Part shown: positions 1 to 7,361 of the stretch, one piece after another
How the letters are laid out: every line of letters begins with the position of its first letter
How positions within the stretch are numbered: the first letter of the stretch is position 1
Assembly (NCBI GenBank): GCA_018267475.1
Contig: JAFDYI010000023.1
Coordinates: 46,699-110,698, forward strand
DNA: 64,000 bases
Source: Bacteroidota bacterium
GTDB taxonomy: Bacteria > Bacteroidota > Bacteroidia > B-17B0 > Aurantibacillaceae
Direction of reading: 5' to 3'
Translations under genes and position numbers: made by a program
The notes under the pieces: model-generated
What the model saw: the letters and a program-made list of their open reading frames with translations, nothing else
Databases searched by the model: none
Told to the model about the DNA's origin: nothing

Positions 1-872
1 GTTTTGGCTTTTTCGTTAAAACTGTTTATCTCTTGTTCGTATTGATTGCCTCCCAGCTCTTCTTGTATGGTTTTTATTTGCTGATTCAAAAAATATTCGC
101 GCTGTTGTTTATCTATATCGGTGCGTACCTTACTCTGTATTTCGTTTTTTAGTTGCAACATTTGCAACTCTTGTGTAAGGCTTTTTAGCACTACCGTTGC
201 CTGCTCCATTAAATCAGGCGTTTCCAACATTTTTTGTTTTTCAGCGGAAGAAACATGCGTGTTTGACGAAATAAAATTAATTAAAAACGAAGGGCTTTCT
301 ATATTGTTAATAGCAAAAACCGCTTCGCCCGGCATGTGCGGCGATTGTTTAATAATTTGTGTAGATAAATCTTTTAGTGAAGATACTAAGGCTAAAAATT
401 CCTTATCGTTTTTTTCAGGGCGTTTTTCTTCAAAAGGCAACACTTTGGCTTTAAAGTAAGGTTCCGTTTGAGTAAACTCTCCCGTTTTAAAGCGTTTTTT
501 TCCTTGTAAAATAACGGTTGTGCTGCCATCGGGCATACGCAATTGCTTGATGATGCGGGCTACCGTTCCTACTTCATTAAAATCGGTGATTTTTGGGTCT
601 TCTACTACATCGTTTTTTTGGGCTACTACCCCTACAATTTTATTACCCTTGTAGGCATCTTTTATTAAACGAATGGATTTATCGCGCCCTACCGTAATGG
701 GTATTACCACACCCGGAAATAGCACGGTGTTTCGCAAGGGAAGGATAGAAATTTCTTCCGGAAGTTTTTCGTTTTGCATCGCATCTTCATCTTCTTGCGA
801 TAAAAGTGGAATAAACTCGGCATCTTCTTCTAAAGGGTTAAAAGGTCTGTTTTTTAAAAAATCGTTCATCAT
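1..872 (-). CDS. lon: Lon protease, N-terminal part (gene runs off the window start)
   Basis: ATP-dependent serine protease of the cytosol that degrades misfolded and regulatory proteins. Only about 290 residues are inside the window. After an acidic leader the chain reads LPEEISILPLRNTVLFPGVV, the typical opening of the Lon substrate-binding (LAN/PUA-like) domain. It continues with GRDKSIRLI, then the helical stretch with YFLNQQIKTIQEELGG that precedes the AAA+ module. The AAA+ and Ser-Lys protease domains lie outside the window. Two consecutive ATGs (872 and 869) are possible starts. A TAnnTTTG promoter sits about 60 bases upstream. Identification rests on recognition of the Lon N-domain and is secure, but completeness of the gene cannot be judged. 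Confidence 0.95.
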   Translation of the reverse strand, partial: MMNDFLKNRPFNPLEEDAEFIPLLSQEDEDAMQNEKLPEEISILPLRNTVLFPGVVIPITVGRDKSIRLIKDAYKGNKIVGVVAQKNDVVEDPKITDFNEVGTVARIIKQLRMPDGSTTVILQGKKRFKTGEFTQTEPYFKAKVLPFEEKRPEKNDKEFLALVSSLKDLSTQIIKQSPHMPGEAVFAINNIESPSFLINFISSNTHVSSAEKQKMLETPDLMEQATVVLKSLTQELQMLQLKNEIQSKVRTDIDKQQREYFLNQQIKTIQEELGGNQYEQEINSFNEKAK

Positions 873-933
873 TTTTTTAGTAAAGTAAAAAGATAACACG
901 CATACTCTCATATACGAAGTGTTATTTGCGCTG

Positions 934-980
934 CAAAGGTACTTTTTTAGCACAGAAAAAGCAAGCCACATTCTTGCTTT
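934..980 (-). promoter_or_regulatory. lon promoter with a palindrome over its -33 region
   Basis: On the minus strand TACCTTTG (941-934) matches the Bacteroidota -7 consensus TAnnTTTG. A TTG (964-962) lies 20 bases upstream at the expected -33 distance. A perfect 8-base inverted repeat, AAAGCAAG (958-965) and CTTGCTTT (973-980), covers the -33 element. It could be an operator for a stress regulator or simply a hairpin. The predicted leader of the lon mRNA is about 55 bases. Confidence 0.55.
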
Positions 981-1066
981 GTTTAAGAATGCGTAGTGTT
1001 TTTTTATATTATTAGCTAACAGTGCTTTGTACAAAGAAAAAATTAGTCAGATTAAAGGCGCTTTAG

Positions 1067-1074
1067 TATTTTTG
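1067..1074 (+). promoter_or_regulatory. -7 element of the ABC exporter operon
   Basis: TATTTTTG matches TAnnTTTG and ends four bases before the ATG of the ABC ATPase at 1079, so the transcript would have almost no leader. I do not see a clear -33 TTG at the right distance, so support is only the -7 box and its position. Confidence 0.4.
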
Positions 1075-1078
1075 CTGC

Positions 1079-2026
1079 ATGAGTTTATTATCGGTACAAA
1101 ACGTAAGCAAGCGTTATGCCAACCACACCGCCCTAAAAAATGTAAGTATTGAAGTGCCTGAGCAATCTATCTTTGGCTTATTAGGGCCTAATGGAGCTGG
1201 AAAAACATCGCTTATACGCATCATCAATCAAATAACGGCGCCCGACGAAGGTTCTATTTTGTTGAACGGAAAAAAATTGGCACCTCAAGATGTCAGTCGC
1301 ATTGGCTATTTACCCGAAGAGCGTGGTTTATACAAAAAAATGAAGGTAGGCGAACAAGCGCTTTACTTTGCTCAGCTAAAAGGTATGAGCAAAGCAGACG
1401 CCATGGGCAAACTAAAAATATGGTTTGAAAAATTTGAGATGGTAAACTGGTGGAATAAGAAAGTAGAAGAGCTAAGCAAAGGCATGCAGCAAAAAGTGCA
1501 ATTTATCATTACCATTATTCATAATCCCAGCTTACTGATATTAGACGAGCCTTTTAGCGGCTTCGATCCCATTAACGCCAATCTGATCCGAAATGAAATT
1601 TTAGAACTTCGTAAACAGGGTACTACTATTATTTTTTCCACTCACAATATGGGCTCCGTAGAAGAGCTTTGCGACTATATTGCCCTTATCAATAAATCAG
1701 AAAAGATATTAGATGGTGCTGTAAAAGAAATTAGAAAAACGTATCGTTCTAATATATACGATACCACCTTTAAAGGAAACCTTATGGGCTTTACCAATGC
1801 CATGTGGAGCGGCGGCGAACTTTTAGAAAAAAACAGCGAAGGCGAACTGCATACCGTGCGTATAAAACTAACTGCAAACAACACGCCCAACCAATTGCTG
1901 CAAACCGTGCTGCCCACTATTGAAATACATTCGTTTAAAGAAGTAATACCCAGTATGAATGATATTTTTATAGCAAAAGTAAATTCGCAGGAAGTATTTG
2001 GCACCCAATCAAATTATACCGAATAG
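1079..2026 (+). CDS. ABC transporter ATP-binding protein, ABC-2 / NatA-like
   Basis: Nucleotide-binding subunit of an ABC-2-type exporter, acting at the cytoplasmic face of the inner membrane. The Walker A motif GPNGAGKT is at residues 36-43. The signature sequence LSKGMQQK is near 136, and Walker B with the catalytic Glu is LLILDEPFSGFDP near 160. The switch His is in the FSTHNMG segment. The last ~90 residues form the extra C-terminal domain common to drug and sodium exporter ATPases of this group. At 315 residues the length is normal. The permease starts 29 bases downstream, and an outer-membrane protein overlaps the permease stop, so the three are probably one operon. NatA-like sodium export is one family function, but the substrate cannot be read from sequence. 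Confidence 0.92.
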   Translation: MSLLSVQNVSKRYANHTALKNVSIEVPEQSIFGLLGPNGAGKTSLIRIINQITAPDEGSILLNGKKLAPQDVSRIGYLPEERGLYKKMKVGEQALYFAQLKGMSKADAMGKLKIWFEKFEMVNWWNKKVEELSKGMQQKVQFIITIIHNPSLLILDEPFSGFDPINANLIRNEILELRKQGTTIIFSTHNMGSVEELCDYIALINKSEKILDGAVKEIRKTYRSNIYDTTFKGNLMGFTNAMWSGGELLEKNSEGELHTVRIKLTANNTPNQLLQTVLPTIEIHSFKEVIPSMNDIFIAKVNSQEVFGTQSNYTE

Positions 2027-2055
2027 AACGTAAAGTAACAACTAATAACACACCG

Positions 2056-3399
2056 ATGAATAAAATTTTCTTAATTATTTGGCGCGAGTATTTTGAACGC
2101 ATCCGAAAAAAAAGCTTTTTAGTGATGTCTATCTTAGGTCCCGTTTTAGTGGCAGGAGGCTTTGCTTTGATGATATGGCTATCCAACCAAGATAAAACAG
2201 AACAAAAAGTGTTGGTGGTGGACGAAAGCATGGCTTTTTACAAAAACATTCCCGACAACGATTTTATTCGTTTTTATTTTCCGGACGTAAAACTGCAACA
2301 AGCCATCAAAGATTTTTACAAGAATGATTATACCTGCATCTTATACATTCCTTACAATATCGCGCAAAGCGGTAATGCACCCGTAAAATTATTTTACAAA
2401 AAAACACCGGGCTTTGCTGTATCTCAATACCTACGCGATGTGATGGAACGAAAATTATACGAGTTTAAATTAGCCGCCAACAACATAAATCCAGATGTAA
2501 TACGAAACGCCCGACAAAGCATTCATGTAGTAAACGAAAAAATTTACGAAAACGGCGATAGCAAAGAAAGTAAAACCGATGCGATGAGTTTTATTGGTTT
2601 TGCTTGCGGGGTACTTATTTTTGTGTTTCTTACCATATATGGCGCACAGGTAATGCGCAGCGTAATGGAAGAAAAAACCAACCGCGTAGTAGAAATTATT
2701 GTGTCGAGCGTACGCCCTTTTCAGCTGATGATAGGAAAAATTATAGGTATCGCCTTAGTGGGAGTTACTCAGTTTGCTATTTGGCTCATACTAAGCTCGG
2801 TACTTACTACTGCCGTATCTGCCACCTTGCTCAAAAAAATTACAGCCGATGCCAACAAGCAAATAGAGCAAAAAGAAATTATTTACAAACAAGGCAGCAA
2901 TACCAATATAAAAGAGTTGCAAAAGGCCGATAGTCGCTTAGAAGCTATTGAAATAATAAACGACCTAAAAGGGCTTGATTTCACTGAAATTATTCTCTGT
3001 TTTTTTATTTATTTTGTGGGAGGTTATTTGTTTTACAGCGCCCTCTTCGCCGCCATTGGCTCTGCTATTGACAGCGAAAGCGATACACAGCAATTTATAA
3101 TGCCCATTACCTTGCCCTTAGTAGTAGCCTATATGATGTCCATAAGTGTGATGCAAAACCCCGAAGGCAGTATTGCTTTTTGGGGCAGCATGATACCCTT
3201 TACCTCGCCGGTAGTAATGCTGGTGCGCTTGCCCTTAGGGGTGCCCCTGTGGCAAGTATGCACCTCTGTAGTACTGCTTATTGCCGGATTTATTCTAACC
3301 ACCTGGCTTGCCGGAAGAATATATAGAACCGGCATTTTAATGTACGGAAAAAAAGTAAGCTGGAAAGAAATGATCAAATGGATTTCATATAAAGGCTGA
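2056..3399 (+). CDS. ABC-2 type transporter permease (NatB-like)
   Basis: Membrane subunit partnering the preceding ATPase. The N-terminus carries one membrane helix (about residues 22-44). A roughly 130-residue extracytoplasmic domain follows, then about six helices from residue 177 on. This one-plus-many layout is typical of NatB/YhaP-like ABC-2 permeases. The motif VMEEKTNRVVEIIVSSVRP, just after the second helix, is the conserved cytoplasmic coupling segment of this family. Between helices near residues 255-305 lies a charged insert with short coiled-coil tendency (KQIEQKEIIYKQ). The stop codon overlaps the next gene's ATG (TGATG at 3397), which implies translational coupling. Substrate is unknown. 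Confidence 0.9.
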   Translation: MNKIFLIIWREYFERIRKKSFLVMSILGPVLVAGGFALMIWLSNQDKTEQKVLVVDESMAFYKNIPDNDFIRFYFPDVKLQQAIKDFYKNDYTCILYIPYNIAQSGNAPVKLFYKKTPGFAVSQYLRDVMERKLYEFKLAANNINPDVIRNARQSIHVVNEKIYENGDSKESKTDAMSFIGFACGVLIFVFLTIYGAQVMRSVMEEKTNRVVEIIVSSVRPFQLMIGKIIGIALVGVTQFAIWLILSSVLTTAVSATLLKKITADANKQIEQKEIIYKQGSNTNIKELQKADSRLEAIEIINDLKGLDFTEIILCFFIYFVGGYLFYSALFAAIGSAIDSESDTQQFIMPITLPLVVAYMMSISVMQNPEGSIAFWGSMIPFTSPVVMLVRLPLGVPLWQVCTSVVLLIAGFILTTWLAGRIYRTGILMYGKKVSWKEMIKWISYKG

Positions 3400-4127
3400 T
3401 GCGCCCTCCTTTGTGTTTTATATGGTTGTTTTTTATAGCCTTTTTTGCTTACGGGCAGGGGCAAAAAGCCGGCGATCCTAAAATATGCTATACACGCATT
3501 TCTTTTGGCCCTGCTATTGGTTTTTATGGCAACAACCCGTTCCATACAGCTAATACACGGGCAGGCATCGCCATAGGAGCGCAAGCCCTTGAAGAAGTGC
3601 GCCTACCTAAAAACATGTTTTTTGTGGGTGGTTTAGAATATATGTACAGCACTTTTATGTTTAATTCCTACTACTTTCCTAACAACTCACAACCCATGTT
3701 GTACACCGATAAATTTACCTATAATTATTCTTTAAAAGTACACGAATTGCGCCTCAACTTATTACTCCGCTACCCTTTTGGTAACGAAACACGCAACAGC
3801 CTTACCGGTTATATAGAAGGAGGGTATGTATTGCGCGGCCTGGTACTCACGCATCTTAACATTATTTCCGACCTAAACAGCCAACCTGTGTTTAACGGGG
3901 CTGTTCAACCAAGTTATAACGGCGTCATGTTAGGGGGGCGTTTTTCCTCCGGATTAAAGATAAATATAGGGTTGCAGCACAACTTTTTACGCTCGCACAT
4001 GGCTTGGTTTGCACAAATAAGCTATATGCAGGGTTTGGCAAAGTTTTTGATACAAGAAAGTTTTACCCCATCAGCCTTGTATATAAGCAGTGGTTTTTTA
4101 CAATTTTCGGTGGGATATAAATTTTAA
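3399..4127 (+). CDS. Predicted outer-membrane beta-barrel protein
   Basis: A 242-residue protein with a short hydrophobic N-terminus ending in YGQGQ, consistent with a signal peptide cleaved after residue ~20. Alternating hydrophobic and polar strands rich in Tyr and Phe continue to the end. The C-terminus is FSVGYKF, and a terminal Phe on a beta-strand is the usual signal for BAM-dependent insertion. I recognise no specific family; it resembles the general Bacteroidota outer-membrane beta-barrel (PorT-like) proteins. It overlaps the ABC permease stop codon, so it is probably co-translated with the exporter. It could be its outer-membrane partner, but no sequence motif proves this. Confidence 0.7.
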   Translation: MRPPLCFIWLFFIAFFAYGQGQKAGDPKICYTRISFGPAIGFYGNNPFHTANTRAGIAIGAQALEEVRLPKNMFFVGGLEYMYSTFMFNSYYFPNNSQPMLYTDKFTYNYSLKVHELRLNLLLRYPFGNETRNSLTGYIEGGYVLRGLVLTHLNIISDLNSQPVFNGAVQPSYNGVMLGGRFSSGLKINIGLQHNFLRSHMAWFAQISYMQGLAKFLIQESFTPSALYISSGFLQFSVGYKF

Positions 4128-4132
4128 AAACG

Positions 4133-4140
4133 TATCTTTG
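4133..4140 (+). promoter_or_regulatory. -7 element of the Cys-rich gene pair
   Basis: TATCTTTG, a perfect TAnnTTTG, lies just after the stop of the beta-barrel gene and 14 bases before the first ATG of the Cys-rich gene. No convincing -33 TTG is visible. Confidence 0.5.
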
Positions 4141-4154
4141 CAAGTATAGAATCT

Positions 4155-4499
4155 ATGCGCATGAAAATTTTAATACGGCTGTTTTTAGCTTTTTTCTGCT
4201 TGTTTACCTTGCAGCCCTTGATGACTTTTGCCATGCCCGCCCCCACCGAAACAGAAACCTGCGTTAAAAATTGCTGCCATACACCAGACAAAAAAGAAAA
4301 AACAAAAACACGAAACTGCTGCGAAAACGGAGTATGCAACCCACTAAGCGTTTGTTCTTGCTGTTTGCATGCCGTACAAAAAAGCAACGATATAGTATTA
4401 ACAAGAATGGCTTTAGAAGAAAAAAGGAGTTTTACAGAACCCTCTTTTACTTTAAAAAAAGTATCCTTTTCTTGCTTCCACCCTCCCGAAATAAATTAG
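4155..4499 (+). CDS. Small secreted Cys-rich protein, probable metal-binding
   Basis: A 114-residue protein with a signal peptide (hydrophobic residues ~5-26, cleavage near FAMPA). The mature part is dense in cysteines: CVKNCCH, then NCCENGVCNPLSVCSCC. The chain ends FSCFHPPEIN. The C-x-P-L-x2-C-x-C-C core with a C-terminal HPP reminds me of small periplasmic proteins encoded beside heavy-metal efflux genes in Bacteroidota, but that is from memory. No efflux pump is next to it here. ATG 4155 and ATG 4161 (MRMK) are both possible starts. A promoter precedes it and a second Cys-rich gene follows 48 bases later, with a terminator after that. Metal binding or a thiol-redox role in the envelope is inferred from composition only. 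Confidence 0.7.
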   Translation: MRMKILIRLFLAFFCLFTLQPLMTFAMPAPTETETCVKNCCHTPDKKEKTKTRNCCENGVCNPLSVCSCCLHAVQKSNDIVLTRMALEEKRSFTEPSFTLKKVSFSCFHPPEIN

Positions 4500-4547
4500 T
4501 TTTTTTTACAAAAAAATAATTTATTTAACCTATTAAAAACACAAAAA

Positions 4548-4703
4548 ATGAAAAAAATAATTTTCGGCGTTTCTGCTATTATTATGTTAGCAGCCGCCAC
4601 CGTATATGCAAGCACACAAGTAAGCAAAAAAACAACCTGCACCTGCCAAAGCGGATCGTGCAGCAGCTGTAACGATTGCTCTGCTTGTACTTGCAGCAAA
4701 TAA
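4548..4703 (+). CDS. 51-residue secreted metallothionein-like peptide
   Basis: A short gene starting MKKIIFGVSAIIMLAAATVYA, a clean signal peptide with AxA-type cleavage near residue 21. The mature peptide is about 30 residues. It has seven Cys within twenty residues in the order C-x-C-x5-C-x2-C-x2-C-x2-C-x-C, with Ser, Thr, Asp and Asn between them and no aromatic residue. This spacing resembles metallothioneins, although those are cytosolic. A disulfide-rich exported peptide is the alternative. It lies 48 bases after the other Cys-rich gene and 22 bases before a strong terminator, so the two very probably share a transcript. I recognise no family. Signal peptide, lysine-rich start and reading frame make it a credible gene. 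Confidence 0.7.
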   Translation: MKKIIFGVSAIIMLAAATVYASTQVSKKTTCTCQSGSCSSCNDCSACTCSK

Positions 4704-4725
4704 ACATTGATTTTTTTTCAATGCA

Positions 4726-4757
4726 AAAAGCCGAGGACACGTTCTCGGCTTTTGTTA
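4726..4757 (+). terminator. Rho-independent terminator of the Cys-rich unit
   Basis: A perfect 10-base stem, AAAAGCCGAG (4726-4735) and CTCGGCTTTT (4744-4753), closes an 8-base loop and runs into a T-rich tail. It closes the transcript of the two Cys-rich genes and isolates it from pepT. Confidence 0.85.
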
Positions 4758-4829
4758 TTATCTTAATGCTATAACTATCTTGCGCCATAAACTACTTGCA
4801 ATGCTGTTAAAATAAAGCGCAGATAGTTC

Positions 4830-4861
4830 TTGCTTTTCTTTCAAACTGTTATGTACCTTTA
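4830..4861 (+). promoter_or_regulatory. pepT promoter
   Basis: TTG (4830-4832) and TACCTTTA (4854-4861, one mismatch to TAnnTTTG) are separated by 21 bases, the expected spacing. The element ends four bases before ATG 4866. That argues for this ATG over the upstream in-frame TTG at 4830 and ATG at 4851, which lie inside the promoter itself. Confidence 0.5.
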
Positions 4862-4865
4862 CCCT

Positions 4866-6116
4866 ATGATACATTTTGAAAAATACGCTTACACCGTAAG
4901 CCCTCGTTTTTTACGATACGTAAAAATAGATACCCAATCAAACCCCAACTCCAACACCACGCCCAGCACCGAAAAGCAAAAAAACTTAGGACGCTTGCTT
5001 ACACAGGAGTTGTTAGAGCTGGGATTAACCGATGCACACCTAGACGAGCACGGATACGTATATGCCACCTTGCCAAGCAATACAAACAAAAAAGTACCGG
5101 CCGTGTGTTTTTGTTCGCACATGGATACCAGCCCCGATTGCAGCGGAGAAAATGTACACCCCGTGATTCACGAAAAATATCAGGGACAAGACATCGTACT
5201 TGAAAAAGACCAAACACAAATTATTCGGTTTCATGAACACCCCGACTTAAAAAACCAGATAGGGAACGATATTATTACCACCGATGGCACTACCCTGCTG
5301 GGCGCCGATAACAAAGCCGGTCTTGCTGAAATTATGGACGCAATTTGCTTTTTTACTAAACACCCCGAAATAAAACACGGCGATATTAAAATTTTATTTA
5401 CCCCCGATGAAGAAATAGGAAGAGGTGTAGATAAAGTAGATATGAAAAAGTTAGCCGCAGATGTAGCTTATACTGTGGACGGAGAATCCTTAGGTCATAT
5501 AGAAAATGAAACCTTTTCGGCCGATGCGGTAACCCTTACCATTAAAGGATTTTCTACGCACCCGGGCTTTGCAAAAAACAAAATGCAGCATGCTATAAAA
5601 ATAGCCGCCGAAATCATTCATCAAATTCCTAAAAACAAAACGCCGGAAACTACCGAAAAAAAAGAACCCTTTATGCACCCCACCTCTATTATTGGGGGCT
5701 TAGAAGAAGTTACTATTAAATTTATTATACGCGCCTTTGATACCCCCACCCTGCATGCCTTGGAAAATGAATTAAAAAGCATAGCACAGCAGGTTTTATC
5801 GGCCTATAATAAATGCAGCTTCACTTTTGAAGTACACGAACAGTACCGAAATTTTAAAGAAGTATTGGATAAAAACCCCGAAATAATTGAATATGCTGTA
5901 GAAGCCGTAAAACGAGCCGGCGTACAACCTGTTTTAAGCAGCATCAGAGGCGGTACCGATGGCTCTAGACTTTCATTTATGGGTTTGCCTTGCCCCAATA
6001 TCTTTGCCGGCGAACACGCTTTCCACAGCAAGCAAGAGTGGGTGTCCATACAGGATATGCAAAAAGCCGTACAAACCATCGTGCACATAGCTTCCATTTG
6101 GGAAGAAAAAGCATAA
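4866..6116 (+). CDS. pepT: Peptidase T (tripeptidase), M20 family
   Basis: Cytosolic dinuclear-zinc aminotripeptidase that releases the N-terminal residue of tripeptides. About 416 residues from ATG 4866, close to the usual ~410. Diagnostic segments are SHMDTSPDCSG (zinc His and the following Asp), TTDGTTLLGADNKAG (bridging Asp) and LFTPDEEIGRG (catalytic and metal Glu residues). DGESLG and, near the end, GGTDGSRLSFMGLP and AGEHAFHSKQEW with the last zinc His complete the set. The lid/dimerisation domain lies between about 210 and 325. In-frame starts further upstream overlap the promoter and add residues that the family lacks. The stop abuts the next ATG, so the flavoprotein gene is probably co-transcribed. 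Confidence 0.95.
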   Translation: MIHFEKYAYTVSPRFLRYVKIDTQSNPNSNTTPSTEKQKNLGRLLTQELLELGLTDAHLDEHGYVYATLPSNTNKKVPAVCFCSHMDTSPDCSGENVHPVIHEKYQGQDIVLEKDQTQIIRFHEHPDLKNQIGNDIITTDGTTLLGADNKAGLAEIMDAICFFTKHPEIKHGDIKILFTPDEEIGRGVDKVDMKKLAADVAYTVDGESLGHIENETFSADAVTLTIKGFSTHPGFAKNKMQHAIKIAAEIIHQIPKNKTPETTEKKEPFMHPTSIIGGLEEVTIKFIIRAFDTPTLHALENELKSIAQQVLSAYNKCSFTFEVHEQYRNFKEVLDKNPEIIEYAVEAVKRAGVQPVLSSIRGGTDGSRLSFMGLPCPNIFAGEHAFHSKQEWVSIQDMQKAVQTIVHIASIWEEKA

Positions 6117-7349
6117 ATGACTATTGCAGTAATAGGCGGCGGAGCTGCCGGATTTTTTTCAGCTATACAGGCAGCAAACTTGCACCCACAAGCAGAAGTA
6201 GTTCTTTTAGAAAAAACAAAAAAATTACTGAGCAAAGTACTTGTTTCGGGAGGCGGCCGATGCAACGTTACACATGCCTGCTTTGATACACAGCTATTGG
6301 CAAGCAAATACCCCCGTGGCGAAAAAGAATTGCGAAGCGCTTTCCGGCAATTTTCTCCAACCGATACCATACAATGGTTTAAACAACAAGGCGTAACCTT
6401 AAAAACAGAACCTGATGGCCGCATATTCCCAACCAGCAACCACTCCGAAACCATTGCCGATTGTTTATTACAAACCGCACACAACTTAGGGGTAAAAGTA
6501 AAAACAGGTGTTTTTGTAAAAGAACTCATTACTCACTCCAATCAAACTTTTACATTAAAAACAGAAACAGAATACACCCTGTTGTGCAACAAGCTGATTG
6601 TAGCTATTGGAGGGAATGCAAAAAGCGAGCATTACAATTGGCTGCGCCAAATAGGGCACAACATTATTGAGCCCGTTCCTTCTTTATTTACTTTTAATAT
6701 ACCGAATGATGCTATTACCAAACTCATGGGACTTTCTATGCCCAAAGTAAAAATAAAAATAGCCCACACTAAACTACAAAACGAAGGCGCCCTGCTTATC
6801 ACACACTGGGGACTAAGCGGCCCTGCCGTACTAAAACTGTCGGCTTGGGGTGCGCGGCAACTGCATGATATGAACTACAAGGCCGAGGCGCTTATAAATT
6901 GGTTACCCGATTACAACGAACAACAAATACGAGAAACGCTATTATTAAAAAAAGACAACGAAGCCTCTAAACAAATTCAAAACACCAACTTGTTTGATAT
7001 ACCCAAACGTCTATGGGCTTTTTTTTGTGCTAAAGCAAGCATGAGCGAACAAACACGCTGGGCTGAAACCACAAAAAAACAAATAAATGAATTGGTGCAA
7101 GTACTGCAAAACGACCGCTATGGCATACAGGGTAAAACTACTTTTAAAGAAGAATTTGTAACCTGCGGCGGAGTATCTTTAAAAGAAATTGATTTTAATA
7201 CGATGCAAAGCAAAAAAGTACCCAACTTATTTTTTGCCGGAGAAGTATTGGATATAGACGGAATTACCGGCGGCTTTAATTTTCAAAATGCTTGGACAAG
7301 CGCATGGATTGCAGCCCAAAATTTGGTACCGCATGTTAAAAAAATATAG
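6117..7349 (+). CDS. NAD(P)/FAD-dependent oxidoreductase, HI0933 / BaiN-YhiN family
   Basis: A 410-residue flavoprotein of the HI0933-like family. The N-terminal GGGAAGFFSAI is the dinucleotide-binding GxGxxG/A loop. VLVSGGGRCNVTH is the family signature that follows the first helix-strand unit. GGVSLKEID and the C-terminal FFAGEVLDIDGITGGFNFQNAW form the second FAD-contact region, in which GEVLDxDGxTGGYN is diagnostic. The enzymatic reaction is not settled for most members; BaiN of gut Clostridia acts in bile-acid dehydroxylation, and that role should not be transferred here. The ATG follows the pepT stop directly, and the futalosine hydrolase gene begins 12 bases downstream. Confidence 0.9.
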   Translation: MTIAVIGGGAAGFFSAIQAANLHPQAEVVLLEKTKKLLSKVLVSGGGRCNVTHACFDTQLLASKYPRGEKELRSAFRQFSPTDTIQWFKQQGVTLKTEPDGRIFPTSNHSETIADCLLQTAHNLGVKVKTGVFVKELITHSNQTFTLKTETEYTLLCNKLIVAIGGNAKSEHYNWLRQIGHNIIEPVPSLFTFNIPNDAITKLMGLSMPKVKIKIAHTKLQNEGALLITHWGLSGPAVLKLSAWGARQLHDMNYKAEALINWLPDYNEQQIRETLLLKKDNEASKQIQNTNLFDIPKRLWAFFCAKASMSEQTRWAETTKKQINELVQVLQNDRYGIQGKTTFKEEFVTCGGVSLKEIDFNTMQSKKVPNLFFAGEVLDIDGITGGFNFQNAWTSAWIAAQNLVPHVKKI

Positions 7350-7361
7350 TTCCTTTGTGTT

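Noticed and set aside
3129..3584. 151-codon minus-strand ORF opposite the permease and beta-barrel genes
   Set aside because: No recognisable domain, and it spans the junction of two well-supported plus-strand genes.
5804..6529. 241-codon minus-strand ORF opposite pepT and the flavoprotein gene
   Set aside because: Both strands cannot code here; pepT and the HI0933-family gene have clear motifs in the plus-strand frames.
6117..7349. Bile-acid role for the BaiN-like flavoprotein
   Set aside because: No other bai genes are nearby; the HI0933 family is broad and mostly of unknown reaction.
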